64,000 bases of DNA, taken from NCBI GenBank assembly GCA_012845835.1, contig JABAKD010000025.1, positions 16,987,976 through 17,051,975 of the forward strand. Reading direction: 5' to 3'. This DNA comes from Undaria pinnatifida. Lineage: Eukaryota; Sar; Phaeophyceae; Laminariales; Alariaceae. This document shows, piece after piece, positions 38,195 to 49,100 of the stretch (position 1 is its first letter; the number at the start of each line of letters is the position of its first letter). The position numbers and the translations under genes were made by a program. Below the pieces are notes generated by a model that searched no databases, was not told where the DNA came from, and was given only the letters and a program-made list of their open reading frames with translations.

Positions 38195-38290
38195 TGCTGT
38201 TGTCGTTCTCACATTAACTCGCATAATCAAGTCCGTGGTCACAGGACAGGCTCCAGTCACTCTGGAGCTGAGGAATACCCTAGGGGAAAA
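38195..38290 (+). repeat. Short dispersed repeat
   Basis: gttctcacattaactcgcat and tggtcacaggacaggc also occur at 40780-40860 and, reversed, at 47320-47395. Confidence 0.65.
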
Positions 38291-38970
38291 CACAAACCAA
38301 AGGTGGTACACGCATAAATCACAGCTGACGCAATTCATGCCTCCACCAGAAACATATGAAAGTGAAATCGGGGGTCAGTCTACGATGTGCAAGGTCCATA
38401 CCGGTGCATACGTCTCATTACTCGCGCCTGGGAAAACCGACTATACCGCTTGCCAACCAAGAAAGACTACCACGAATATATTACACGTGGTATCTATCAC
38501 TACGCATGCGCACAACAGACGCAAGTCAATTGGAAAAAAGAAACAAACAAACAAACAAAGAAGAGAAAGGAAAGGAAATAAATGGGTGCATGGGGCCAAG
38601 AAAAAAGAAAAGGTAAAATAAATTTTGGGGGGTCTACTGGCGAGTCTTGCCACCAGCACGATGCCACGTGGTTTTTCGACGATCTACAGCAGTACTACGA
38701 ACGACTTCCGATACACCCACCGAAGCACGGACCACCGGACAATTACGCGACCGACAGCTGGCCGTGGTTGTCACGTGTCTCTGTGTTGGGGGCCCCTGTG
38801 CGCTGCCTCTTGTTGGCTCTTGTTTGGGTAAAACATGCGGTGTGCTCGATGGTCTCACGGCACCAGAATCAGAACGTCCGCTCGTACGACGTATCATTCT
38901 TACAGGAAATAAATGTAATACGACCCGGTATTTTTTTCTCCATCAATATGAACATAAAACGGTTGTTATA

Positions 38971-39650
38971 TATTGGACAGAGTGATGCGTGTACGACTAA
39001 ACTTGCCAACGGCACTCGTACTGCACTTTGAGCTATCTGCTGTGGTTCTGGTTGCTACTAGTTGCTGCTGTATGTGCTAGAAGTTTCGCCCTTCGGCTAC
39101 TGCTGCTGCACCTGGTGTTGTGTGTTTGCCAATGTTGTCAGTTGGCGTTCATGCTCGTCGTACATACTGCTGTTCTCACCCAGTACGTACGGATTTCCTC
39201 GTACCTCGACGGCACGACGACGAGCTCAAAACAGAAGGGAGGTGACATGAAATGGCATGGACAATGACGACATAGAGGCGAGCACAGCGGGATAGTTCGC
39301 TGCGAATCAACCGCACTCGTTCATGCCTACAGCAGAGGCTGCCTGGAGTGTCAGCGGCCGTGCTAAAGCCAAGGCCAAAGGCCGAAGAGACGGCTCTTCT
39401 ACCTGCTTGAGATGCTGTTATATATAGACTATTGGACAGAGTGATGCGTGTACGACTAAACTTGCCAACTGCACTCGTACTGCACTTTGAGCTATCTGCT
39501 GTGGTTCTGGTTGCTACTAGGTGCTGCAGTATGTGCTAGAAGTTTCGCCCTTCGGCTACTGCTGCTGCATGCACCTGATGTTGTGTGTTTGCCAATGCCG
39601 TCAGTTGGCGTTCATGCTCGTCGTACATACTGCTGTTCTCACCCGGTACG
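38971..39650. repeat. Direct duplication of about 220 bases
   Basis: 38971-39187 and 39430-39650 are nearly identical (gacagagtgatgcgtgtacg through gctcgtcgtacatactgctg), with about 240 bases of other sequence between them. Confidence 0.85.
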
Positions 39651-40009
39651 CAAAATTCCAAACATTATCACGTACCGTTTGGAAATGATGCCAATTTTGT
39701 AAATCATTCAGGCGCTGCAGCCATTAAGATTCAACAATTTTTCCAAAATTCCTCCTCGACACTCGCTCGTCTCGCTCGGCGCCCGTCCGCGTTCACGTCG
39801 ATGTGCGGAACGGACACGGCAGGGCGAGGGGCGTTGGAGCCGCCCCCCGAAGGCGGCGCTCGAACCAAGCCATATTCGACCGAGAATTCCAGTTCCGCGA
39901 ATCGCACACTTAGGCCGAGACAAAAAACTCCGGACCAAAGTCCATGACACCAAGGAATGGCTCTATATTCAAGGAATGATTTTATATATGTTTATATACA
40001 TATATGTTT

Positions 40010-40150
40010 TTTAAACAAAAGAATAGGACCCCTCCCATTAAGAAAAAACGCACCCACATAGTATATTACAAGTACCAACAACGCAGCTTGCAAAGATGAG
40101 TATTGACCCGAAATTCGTCGAACTCACGGCTGACGCCCTTAAGATGTTGT
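40010..40150 (+). repeat. Frame-conserved repeat, type 1
   Basis: Reads QLAKMSIDPKFVELTADA after the same aataggacccctcccatta linker as at 36300. Confidence 0.65.
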
Positions 40151-41039
40151 TAATAAATATATACCTGGCAGCTTTGAGCATGGCGGGATATGCCGATTTG
40201 ACCTCTCTAAAATCCCCAATGGTGTTGCCTTAGGTGCCGGGGGCCGGGTTACCCAGCACACTGAATTGATATTGTATACACGAGGGGACGAGCCAAGCGT
40301 CCAGCGCTTTTCAGATGATCAGACTCTCCTGCTAAACTTTCAGCGAACCCCCATGTACGTATCATATTGCTTTGTGCCAGTATCAGTATTGTACAGGAGC
40401 GGCTTTGCCGCGGCGGCTAATGCCCGCCGCCAGCTCCGCGTATCACAGGCCAGTAGTGGTCGAGAGATGCATTTTGCACGGGGAAGGTAGAGCTGCTAGC
40501 AGTGTAAACCGAGATTGCTTCATAAAAGCGACAGCAGTATTCTCGTGCTGACACGTGGTGCTCGTTCGTCCCATTGACGATGTATGCTAAGCAGCAGAAG
40601 TATCTGGATACATATGAAAAGGACCAGGGCGTCTGACAGACAGCAGCACGTATTATGCGCTCGCCGAGACCTCGGGCACACCCGAGTACTGCGTTCGTGT
40701 AGCAGGAGAGCAGTGCTCGATATCCAATGCAGTTTGTTTCACCCAACATTTCAAGTTTACAGGTATTAATACCAGGTAGTAGTAGTAGCAGTTGTTCTCA
40801 CATCAACTCGCATAATCAAGTCTGTGGTCACAGGACAGGCCGTAATAGCAACAATCGACTGGTGCACCACAGATTTTTCGTACGGGTATTTGTATATTAC
40901 ACTTAGTAAAGCCCCTACTCGTAAAACTCTGCGATCCAGGATTTTTCGTCGAAACTCATCACGCACAGCTTGCAGTGTATCCTCATGAAGGAGATAGATC
41001 GGTCGCTGCTTTACACAAACGACAAAAAAAGGTAAATGG

Positions 41040-42236
41040 TGAAAGAGGGGTATATCCCCGGGCTTTTTTGGTCATTTGAGGGTACAGAGAAAACACGGCC
41101 GCGGAACGTGCCCGCGCTTGCCCCAAACGGCCTAAAATTCAATTCTGACGCGCTGGCATGACACCCGCAGCCCATGCCGAGCACGCACACCTTTTCTCTT
41201 TTTTTTTTTCGGGCACGGTATTGGGGCAAACGGGGCCGCGGCGAAGGAGGGGGCAACCTGGTCCCCCCTTTTGACTAAAACGTAGGGGGGGATATATCCC
41301 ACAAAAACTACTGAAATTATCCTATACCCCTGTTTGACCTCTTTTGTCCCCCATTTGACTGAAAACGGTACCCCCGATTGACCGATTATGATGCCTTCAA
41401 AAGCAAGTACAGCGGGCGGCTGCACGTCACCGCTCAACGGCCCAAGTAGTGCACGAGGGGAACATCCAGTAATCGCGAATAGCTGCGATCGTTTATCACC
41501 GAAAAAATGACGGAGCAGAAAACAAACTAAACAAAACAAATGTTTAACGGTAACCGCGAAGACAAGCGCCCAATGCCATAATATATCGCCGGGCAGGACG
41601 TGCCCACGTATGGCCGTAGTCGTATGAAGGGTAGGGTTCTGTGTTCTGGCTCCCCGATTAATTGTCGTATTTCTTAAGAAGCAGATATATAGAATTGGCC
41701 GCTTGCTTGTCTTAGTGGTTACCGTTAAACATTTATTTTGTTTTGTCTGTTTCCTGTTCCGTCATTTTTTCGGAGATAAACGATCACAGCTATTCGCGAT
41801 TACCGGGTGTTCCGCGCGTGGTCTATTCGGGCCGTTAAGCAGTGATGCGCAGCCGCCCGCTGTACTTGCTTTTGAAGGCGTTAAAATCGGTCGATCGGGG
41901 GTACCGTTTTCAGTCAAATGGGGGACAAATGCAGTCAAACAGGGGTATAGGATAAATTTTGTAGATTTCGTGGGTTATACCCCCCCCACACCTTTTAGTC
42001 AAAGGGGGGGGGGGGCAGGTTGCCCCCTCCTTCGCCGCGGCCCCGTTTGCCCCAATACCGTGCCCGAAAAAGAGAAAAGGTATGCGTGCTCGGCATGGGC
42101 TGCTGGTGTCATGCCAGCGCGTCAGAAATGAATTGTAGGGGTGTGCGGGGCAAGCGCGGGCACGTTCCGCGGCCGTGTTTTCTCTGTACTCCCAAATGAC
42201 CAAAAAAAACCCGGGGATATACCCCCCTTTGACAAT
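41040..42236. mobile_element. Foldback element with arms of about 530 bases
   Basis: Left arm (about 41040-41571) and right arm (about 41699-42236) are inverted copies, clearly similar along their length, around a spacer of about 130 bases. Shared blocks include cagccgcccgctgtacttgc, gggggtaccgttttcagtca and ccttcgccgcggccccgttt. Both arms read the same peptide outward from the spacer (RHFFGDKRSQLFAITGC), so an open frame is mirrored. No transposase is recognised. Confidence 0.8.
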
Positions 42237-42249
42237 TTCCCCCGAAAAA

Positions 42250-42420
42250 CAACGGGTCGTAGCTTCCCGCTTCGGGTTGTGGTTGGCTTCAAATCCGAGG
42301 GATGCCGCAAGTTGAACGGGCGGGGGGAAATCTTCAAACTTGGAGAGAAAAAATGCGATCGCGCAGCTAGTAATCCAGCAAGTAATACCGACCAGCCCAG
42401 ACGAGTGTAAAACTTAGTCG
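42250..42420 (+). repeat. Dispersed repeat, family R1
   Basis: Shares cttcgggttgtggttggctt, gagagaaaa, agcaagtaataccgaccagc and cttagtc with copies at 55715-55875, 58590-58745 and 58748-58885. Confidence 0.6.
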
Positions 42421-43244
42421 ATTAAATAGTTGCTCGTATAGACTATATACATGTGTTAAGAGATAGAGAAGTAGTAAATGGGGCAAAAGTGCCTCGTACA
42501 TGCAGAACTGTACAGTGCCCCACCCTCTGATAAGAAATCGAGCCCGTTATGTCGGTTTTAGGGTTTATTTTTCGTTTGATAAGGAGTGCGTGTCCTACGC
42601 GCACTAAGTTCAGCGTAGCAGCTGCCGAATTTCTTGTTTTCCCGCCACTTTTTTGAGCTAAAGTTCTTGTGGAGTTCTTTCTTGTGAGAGGGCCTGTAGG
42701 CCGTGTGAGCCTGAAGAAATAAACACACGAAATCCCGCCACATCCAAAACACAGGCCACCTAAACCGCAGCAGCTCGGCGACCGCGGCCAAGCTCGCCCG
42801 CTTCTGTAGACGCTGGGTTTGCTGAAACCCGTCACTTGTAGCTCTTTGCAGTCAGCAGATGCAACGATGTTTGCTGCCAGACAGTCAGCGGTAAAGGGCA
42901 GATTTACAGACTGTTAATATTAATTTAAAGGGTGGAAACCTGTACGCACCCCGCGATGATGAGGCTTTTTTGCCATACTTCATACATGACGAAAAACGGC
43001 CTCAATTTCATGATGCGGTGAGAGGTGACCTTGGAGGCTGCGCGCACCAGCTCACTCCACCCGTTATCCCTGTGTCTGGGCCCAGCTGATAAAACATGTC
43101 TTGCCATTCTTTGCGCACTGCCGTGGGTTGTGGGGCGAGTTCACGACATAATACCCTTCGCATGGCGGCGCTGTTTGAACAAAGCAGAACAGGGCAGCTG
43201 CTGTGCCCTGTATATTCTCGCATGTGCATGTATACGCCTACATA

Positions 43245-43410
43245 TGCTTGTCAAGGCTGCATATGGCTGTCCATGGATGGTTTTTGCTGTCTCGTGATGG
43301 TTGTGGCTGTCTTTGGTTGTCTATCGCTACCTATGGTGGTCAAGGCTGCCCATGGCGGTCGGAGCTGCCCAGGGTGTCTTCGTATGGCTGTCTATGGCTG
43401 TCTATTACTA
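43245..43410. repeat. GGCTGTCTATGG repeats
   Basis: Irregular repeats of tggctgtctatggctgtc and aaggctgcccatgg. Confidence 0.7.
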
Positions 43411-44371
43411 TCGTTTATACACTACAGAACGCCTAGGATCAAGCAGGAATATTGACCCAGGTTGGGTTCGTTATTTAGAAGAGGATGTGTTCTACACTAA
43501 CCTTAGTATAACGGCTTCCGGATTTATGCTTTTACTGTAACTTTTAGAGTTCATTTCTTGTTACCCTGTTTCTTTCCGGTATTGGTGTCTATTGATGTCC
43601 ACGGTTGATTCGTTTGCCTTCCTGTGCCTGATTGTGCCTGCCAACGCTGTACCACTGTGTTTGACTGTCTAAACTACGACTGTTCACGAAGAACTTGATT
43701 TATTTATCATGTCCCACATGTATCCACTGCTCTGCACAGCCGGTCTGTGCAATGGCAACGTGTTTCATGTCGAGTGACGGTACCGTCTATGGATGTCTAC
43801 GGATTTACGATTGTCTTGGGTGGGCTGCCTATGCCTAGCAATGCCATATCTGACTGCCTATGACTGCTATTTGTTGACTTTGTATCTGACTGTCTAGAAC
43901 ACAGAACAGGCCACCTACGTAATATCAAGAAACATAAATTCACTATTTAAACACTGACCCAAGCTGGGTTTCTTAGTTGCATTCTACACTAACTTCAGTA
44001 TATCGTGTTGTACATACACTAAATCAGCATAACGCGTTCTACACTAACTTCAGCGTAGCACGTTCTACACTAACTCAGCATGACGGCTCCCGGAAAAAAT
44101 CCCGTCAGTTTCAGTCTATCTTACTTATTACCTTGTTTCTCATTAGGGGTCTTATACTACTGTGTACCATGTTTCTTATTAGGTGTCCTGTGCTACTGTA
44201 GTGCTGTGTGGATGTTGATGGCATTTTTCCTCAACTTCTCCTGCCCCATGTTGTGTGATGTGCATCCTCTGCCCTCCACAACCAGACTGTGCACTGGCAA
44301 CAGAGTGTTCTATGCCAAGTGACGGAACGCAGGCTCCTGTAACTCTGGGTTGGAGAATTAACAGTAATACC

Positions 44372-44756
44372 CCAGCCAACTATTAATAACAACTAGTCGG
44401 CGACTTTTGTGTTCTTCCTTTTCATTTAATACCCGCTTTTGCTCTCCAGCTCACCCCTACGAGAATTCACCCTCAGCGACCTTCTGGACACTTTTTTAAA
44501 TCGCGCATAGGGTTCAGCATTCCCACTTTTCAGCGTCTTGTGCTCGTCGATTTTCGTGGAAATTTTTCTAACTCACGCTCTCGCGCTTTCCTCTCGTCAT
44601 TTTTTACGCAAGAAAGGATCCCTGCAAACGCGAGTATGCACTCGGTGAGACTTGAACCCACGGCCTTAATGTTAGTGGGGCCACCATTGAGCTACTACTC
44701 CGCGGGACGCCGATTTTAATATTGCTATTGGTGTAGTCAACCAACTCACAGCCCTG
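44372..44756. mobile_element. MITE ends with a SINE inserted between them
   Basis: Left ccagccaactattaataacaactagtcggc and right tagtcaaccaactcacagccc resemble family ends. A tRNA-related repeat (about 44505-44705) lies between them, suggesting a nested insertion. Confidence 0.5.
44505..44705 (-). mobile_element. SINE-like repeat, family 2, with the best-kept tRNA-like head
   Basis: The minus strand has tagtagctcaatggtgg (A-box-like) and gtgggttcaagtctcacc (B-box), spaced as in a tRNA, then the family 2 body (gagagcgtgagtt sense). The cloverleaf does not close well, so this is not a working tRNA gene. Confidence 0.65.
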
Positions 44757-44789
44757 ATAACTACCAGTACCTACCCTATATGGGCAACT

Positions 44790-44960
44790 TTTTTTTTCTT
44801 GCTCACCCCTTTTATTCTCTTCGCATTTTCCCTTTTCTCCCTTCTCCCTAGACATAACTCAGATCCGGGGTCACTAAGCAGGCTCTTCTCCCCCCTCCCC
44901 ACGAGGGTACGTGTCTTCGTTTTTATCGCGAAAACATTCCAGCTATTTCTTCCCTCGTCT
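44790..44960 (-). repeat. SINE family 1 body without head
   Basis: Same body (cagatccggggtcac, gcaggctcttctcccccctc, tcttccctcgtc). Truncated at the head end. Confidence 0.65.
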
Positions 44961-46045
44961 GTGCCTACCAGTAATGCTGTACTGTGCATCTCTCTGCCTG
45001 CCAATGTTGTATCTGACGGTGTCTATGCTATGACTGTTGACAACACGCCCCCTTTCCTATCCCTGCCCCGCATGCATCATTGGCCTCTACAGCCGATCTG
45101 TGCGATGACAACCTATGTCATGTCAAGCGATGAGGAGGAGCAACGCCTTGTGGGAGGTGACAACGGTAAGTATTATCGTTGTTGGGTGGGAAGCGCAGGA
45201 TGGGCTTAAGTCAATGCCTTTACGTTTTCAGCGTTGTCTAAGCCGAGGGACTTTTCCCTCAGAATGCGTCCTACTATTTAGTCGACATTTTTTTTTTATC
45301 CGGGGTTGTTGGCGGCGCAACCGACGTTATGGTCGGCACAATGTCAAAATGCCACGTTTTTGTTTTACCCCACTCGCACAACCAACAACCCACTCCCTGT
45401 AATGGCGGTCCTCAACCCCGTCTACTGTGACCGTGGAACTCTTCCTTTTCAACAAAGATATAAACCAAACAGAAACCTGCGTGCCACAAACCCCTGTCTA
45501 TCTATTGTTGCTAGCTGCTGTAGCTAGGGCTTGGAGTTGGGTGACTATGCAAATAGTATGCAAATAGTACGTCGCCGACTAGGTATAGGTATTAGTTGGC
45601 TAGGTATTATAGCCAGGTGCTTGCGGTGCCCTCTACAGCCGGTCTGTGCAATCACAAGGTATACCATGCCAAGCGACGAGGAGGAAGAACACGTTGTGGG
45701 AGATGGCAGATGTGCTTATTTTAGTCGTCGTTTACCGTTACAGCGGGGAACACGATTCAAGAATCCCTCGGAACACGCCGCTGTCGCCGCTATTATCTCC
45801 GTGTTGCTTTGTCCTCAGCTTGGGTATCGTATATACCTGGTAGGCTTTAGTATAGCCGTCACAAGGCGTAACACGTGGATCTGACTGCTCTTAACGCTTT
45901 TTAGAACTGCACGCACTTTTGGGGAGGGGACATTACTTGAAAACAGTGTAGGGTATTTTTTGTAGTTCTAGAAGGGTTAAGCCCGTTTCCTATTATTGTG
46001 AGCGCTCTTAAATCGGGTGCCTAACGGTATCCCGGTTGAGACACC

Positions 46046-46136
46046 ATGCAGAGCGACCAAAACGACGATTTCGATGCTATCAAGCGTCTCGGAAGAGCGG
46101 GCAGCAGTGCGAATGCCATCATACTGCCACGAGTTG
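46046..46136 (+). CDS. Gene B exon 1: start codon
   Basis: ATG in the context acaccATGc, followed by MQSDQNDDFDAIKRLGRAG and SSANAIILPRV, then a gttagt donor. 91 bases, leaving one G that joins TT of exon 2 as valine. The start is chosen because it opens a clean exon with the right phase. A weaker copy of this exon is seen far downstream at about 52233-52315, inside a later intron. Confidence 0.6.
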
Positions 46137-49100
46137 GTTAGTTGTGGGAACGGGGGGGCTCTGTGCTGTAGATGGGTGGACCCGCGGCCATGTTAGTTCA
46201 GTTGGCACATTTGATTTAATTTCGCTCGTGCGTCTTCTTCGCCTCACATTTTTTAGGTGGGGAAAGCGTAGTGTATCCCGGCCAAAATTTGAGTTCAATA
46301 TGTTTTTTCGGATCTTCCTAGGGCTCCAGCAACTTTGTGTGACCACACACTCTAGTTTTTTTAAAAGAGTTAATGTGAGAACAACAACATGTGTCGCACG
46401 GCTCGTTACGTTGCAGTTCAGGCAACACCCCGAACCAGAGCTGAGAGTCGGCACACCTCTAGTCACCAGCTAGTTAGTAGTCGGACTAATGGTTAGTCGC
46501 TTTTCGGAGGTGCCGACTATCCAACTGATTGGGTTTACGTACTTGTAGGAAGAATTAATTTATGCGGGACTCATTTTTCTTTCGACTTTTCAACTTATTG
46601 GGTGTCCATACTTGCATGAAGGATTAGTAAATGGGGGCTGCATTTTTATGTTTTGGACGGGCCCCTCTCGGCCAGGGGGAGCTGGTTTGGCTCGCTTCGC
46701 TCGCCTAACTTAAGTCGGCAAGTCGGCTGGCCACCATCTGGCTTCACCAGCCGATTTTCCGGCTGAAGTCACTTCATTGGCTAACGGCACTCGGCACTTC
46801 GGCACTCGCCGATTACCTGGTAGTCGTCAGTCGTGGAATACTGCCGATTCACAGCTCTACCCCTACCCCATCAGTCCGGGCTGCCTCGTGTAGTACGTGA
46901 CAATTCTGTACCGTTACATACTTTCGACACGTTTCGCCTCTTGAGTCTTCAAGAGTGTATTCATCAGCTGCGTGATACTTCGGCCGCACGATTTTACAAA
47001 TTTATTCCTCTTTTAAGGGATAACTATTTGTTTAATTTGTATGTAATATATCGAGCGATTCACGTGCCGACGAAGCACTTACTCTTGCTATTGGCACGGT
47101 GATTATCACCTCGTACACAGCATGTGGTACTGCGAGTATATGTTATGTTTATGAGCATGTTGTGCCATGTGTGTATCCGTACGGGCCTGATACGTACCTA
47201 CGCTGGTTTCCGGTTGCACTTTTGTTTTATTGGCTGATGCGCGACTTGCTTCAGTTAGGAAAACACCACTTTGAGTTTTCTTTTTTCCTTCTTGGGGTAT
47301 TATTTCACTCGAGAGTGACTGGATCCTGTCCTGTGACCACGAACTTGATTATGGCGATGACGAGTTAACATGAGAACAGCAACAACTATGTTTTAGGAGG
47401 GAGTTGTAACTGTCCTTCGTACAAGACGGTATATTAGTATGCTGTACGATGTTTATTTGTGTTTTAACATCATGCTGTACTATATAATGCTGCACATCTT
47501 TTGCGGTAACCCCGCCCCCGACCTGTTGCTTTACGTGTCCACACATGGTGTCGAATAGCTCGGAACGATAGGAGAGCTATGTGATATGAACTTGTGGCAT
47601 GTAACCATTGTGTACTTGTGTCTCTGTTGGTATAGACGATGTAAATATGACGATGATAAGGATGATGATCTGTTCATAGCATCTAATTTCCTCAGCCCGC
47701 GGTTAATGTATGTATACCTCCTGCAGTTCAACCGACTGTCCTCGACCCGCCTCCGTACACTCTTACATTTGATGCCGCAGAGCTCGAAACGATAGGAGCT
47801 GCGAGGAGCAGCAGAAAGAAAGCAGAGGAATCCTCCGCCGCCACGACAGCAACCAAAAATACGCCTAAGACGTCAGTACTCGATCACAATCGATGTAGCA
47901 AGAATGAGACAGCTAAGGTGTCAGAATACGAGAACGGGCGTTGCAGCAAGCATACCAGTAATGGCGTCGTTGGTAGCGCGAGTCGAACACGTGGGTGCTT
48001 GCAAGAGTGCATAGCTTCTGGCGGGGCGAAGGGAGGCGGTTGTAAAGGCGTCACAGCCGCCAATAGCGACGGTGGTGGAGGCGGCGACGCTGGTCGTGGT
48101 GATGGTAGTAGTGGTTGTAGCGGTAGTGGTGGACGTGATGGTGGCGGTGGTAGTGGTGTTGGCGGCGCCGGCGGTGGTGGCAATGTGGGCAGTGTTCGAA
48201 GGCGAATACCTTCCACCGGAAAAGGCAAGGCTCCGTTGAGAAAGCGCGCTAGGGGCACAAGTGGAATCAGGCCTAACGGTGGTGGTGGTGGTGGTGATGG
48301 TAGTCGTGATGGTGGTGGTAGTGGTAACAGTGATAGTGAGGGTGCTGGTGAGGATAGTGGTAGTGGTGGTGGGGGCATTGGCGCCGGTGGAAGCGGAAGT
48401 GGTGGCAGTGGTGGTGGCTCCCGTGAGCCGTTAAAATCGGCCACGAATGCTAATGAAAACAGCAGACGCCGCGGCAAAAGCGCAGCTAGATCCTCCATTA
48501 ACACACAGGTGAAGGAGACACCATCGTCGAGCAAGAGCGCAAAAACAAACCTGCGAAAGAAGCTTCCGGGAAAGTTCGGGTTATTCGTGGGCTGGGACGT
48601 GAAAGACTGCGCCGATGACAACTCCGAAGATGAGAGCTACGCCCCGCCGGTCTACAGCGACTCCTCAAGTGATGATGGTGATTCCGGCGGTGGTGGTGAT
48701 GGCAGCGGTGGTGCCTCCAAAGCTCCGCCGGTCTACAGCATCTCCTCAAGTGATGATGGCGACGGTGGTGGTGGTGGTGATGCCTCCCGTGAGACATTGA
48801 AAGCGGCGAAAGAGGCTCACGGTAACAGCAGACGCCACAATTTGAAAGCAGCCACAAATGCTAAGGGTAACAACAGACGCCACGGCAATGGCTCCGCCGC
48901 AAAAACGTCGAAGAAGCGGGTGAAGGCGACACCATCGTCGAGTAAGAGCACACGATCGTCGAGCAAGAGCGCAAAAACAAATCGTCGAAATAAAGTTCCG
49001 GGAATTTTCGGCATACCGGTGGGTTGGAACGCGGAGGATTGCGACTACGACGACTCCGAAGATGAGACCTTTGCCCCGCCGATCTCCAACCGCTCCTCGG

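Larger units (their letters stand above)
33786..46045. other. 12 kb intergenic region between the divergent genes
   Basis: Holds SINE, MITE, foldback and tandem repeats, listed separately, and no gene I can support. Regulatory signals for both genes must lie here, but no promoter motif stands out. Two imperfect direct copies of an 80-base sequence just upstream of gene A (about 34015-34085 and 34255-34335) read FFPSEFERGEPPSPGSS on the minus strand in the first copy and may include a 5' untranslated exon. Open frames at 36804-37184 and 38582-39031 have no recognised domain. Confidence 0.5.

Noticed and set aside
38582-39031. Overlapping plus-strand frames of 149 and 112 codons
   Set aside because: Two frames are open at once, no domain is recognised, and the end overlaps a direct duplication.
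44630-44705. tRNA gene on the minus strand
   Set aside because: A and B boxes are present, but the arms do not pair into a full cloverleaf and a SINE body follows directly.
47884-48621. 245-codon proline/leucine-rich minus-strand frame
   Set aside because: Mirror of the GGT/GGC repeats in gene B exon 2.
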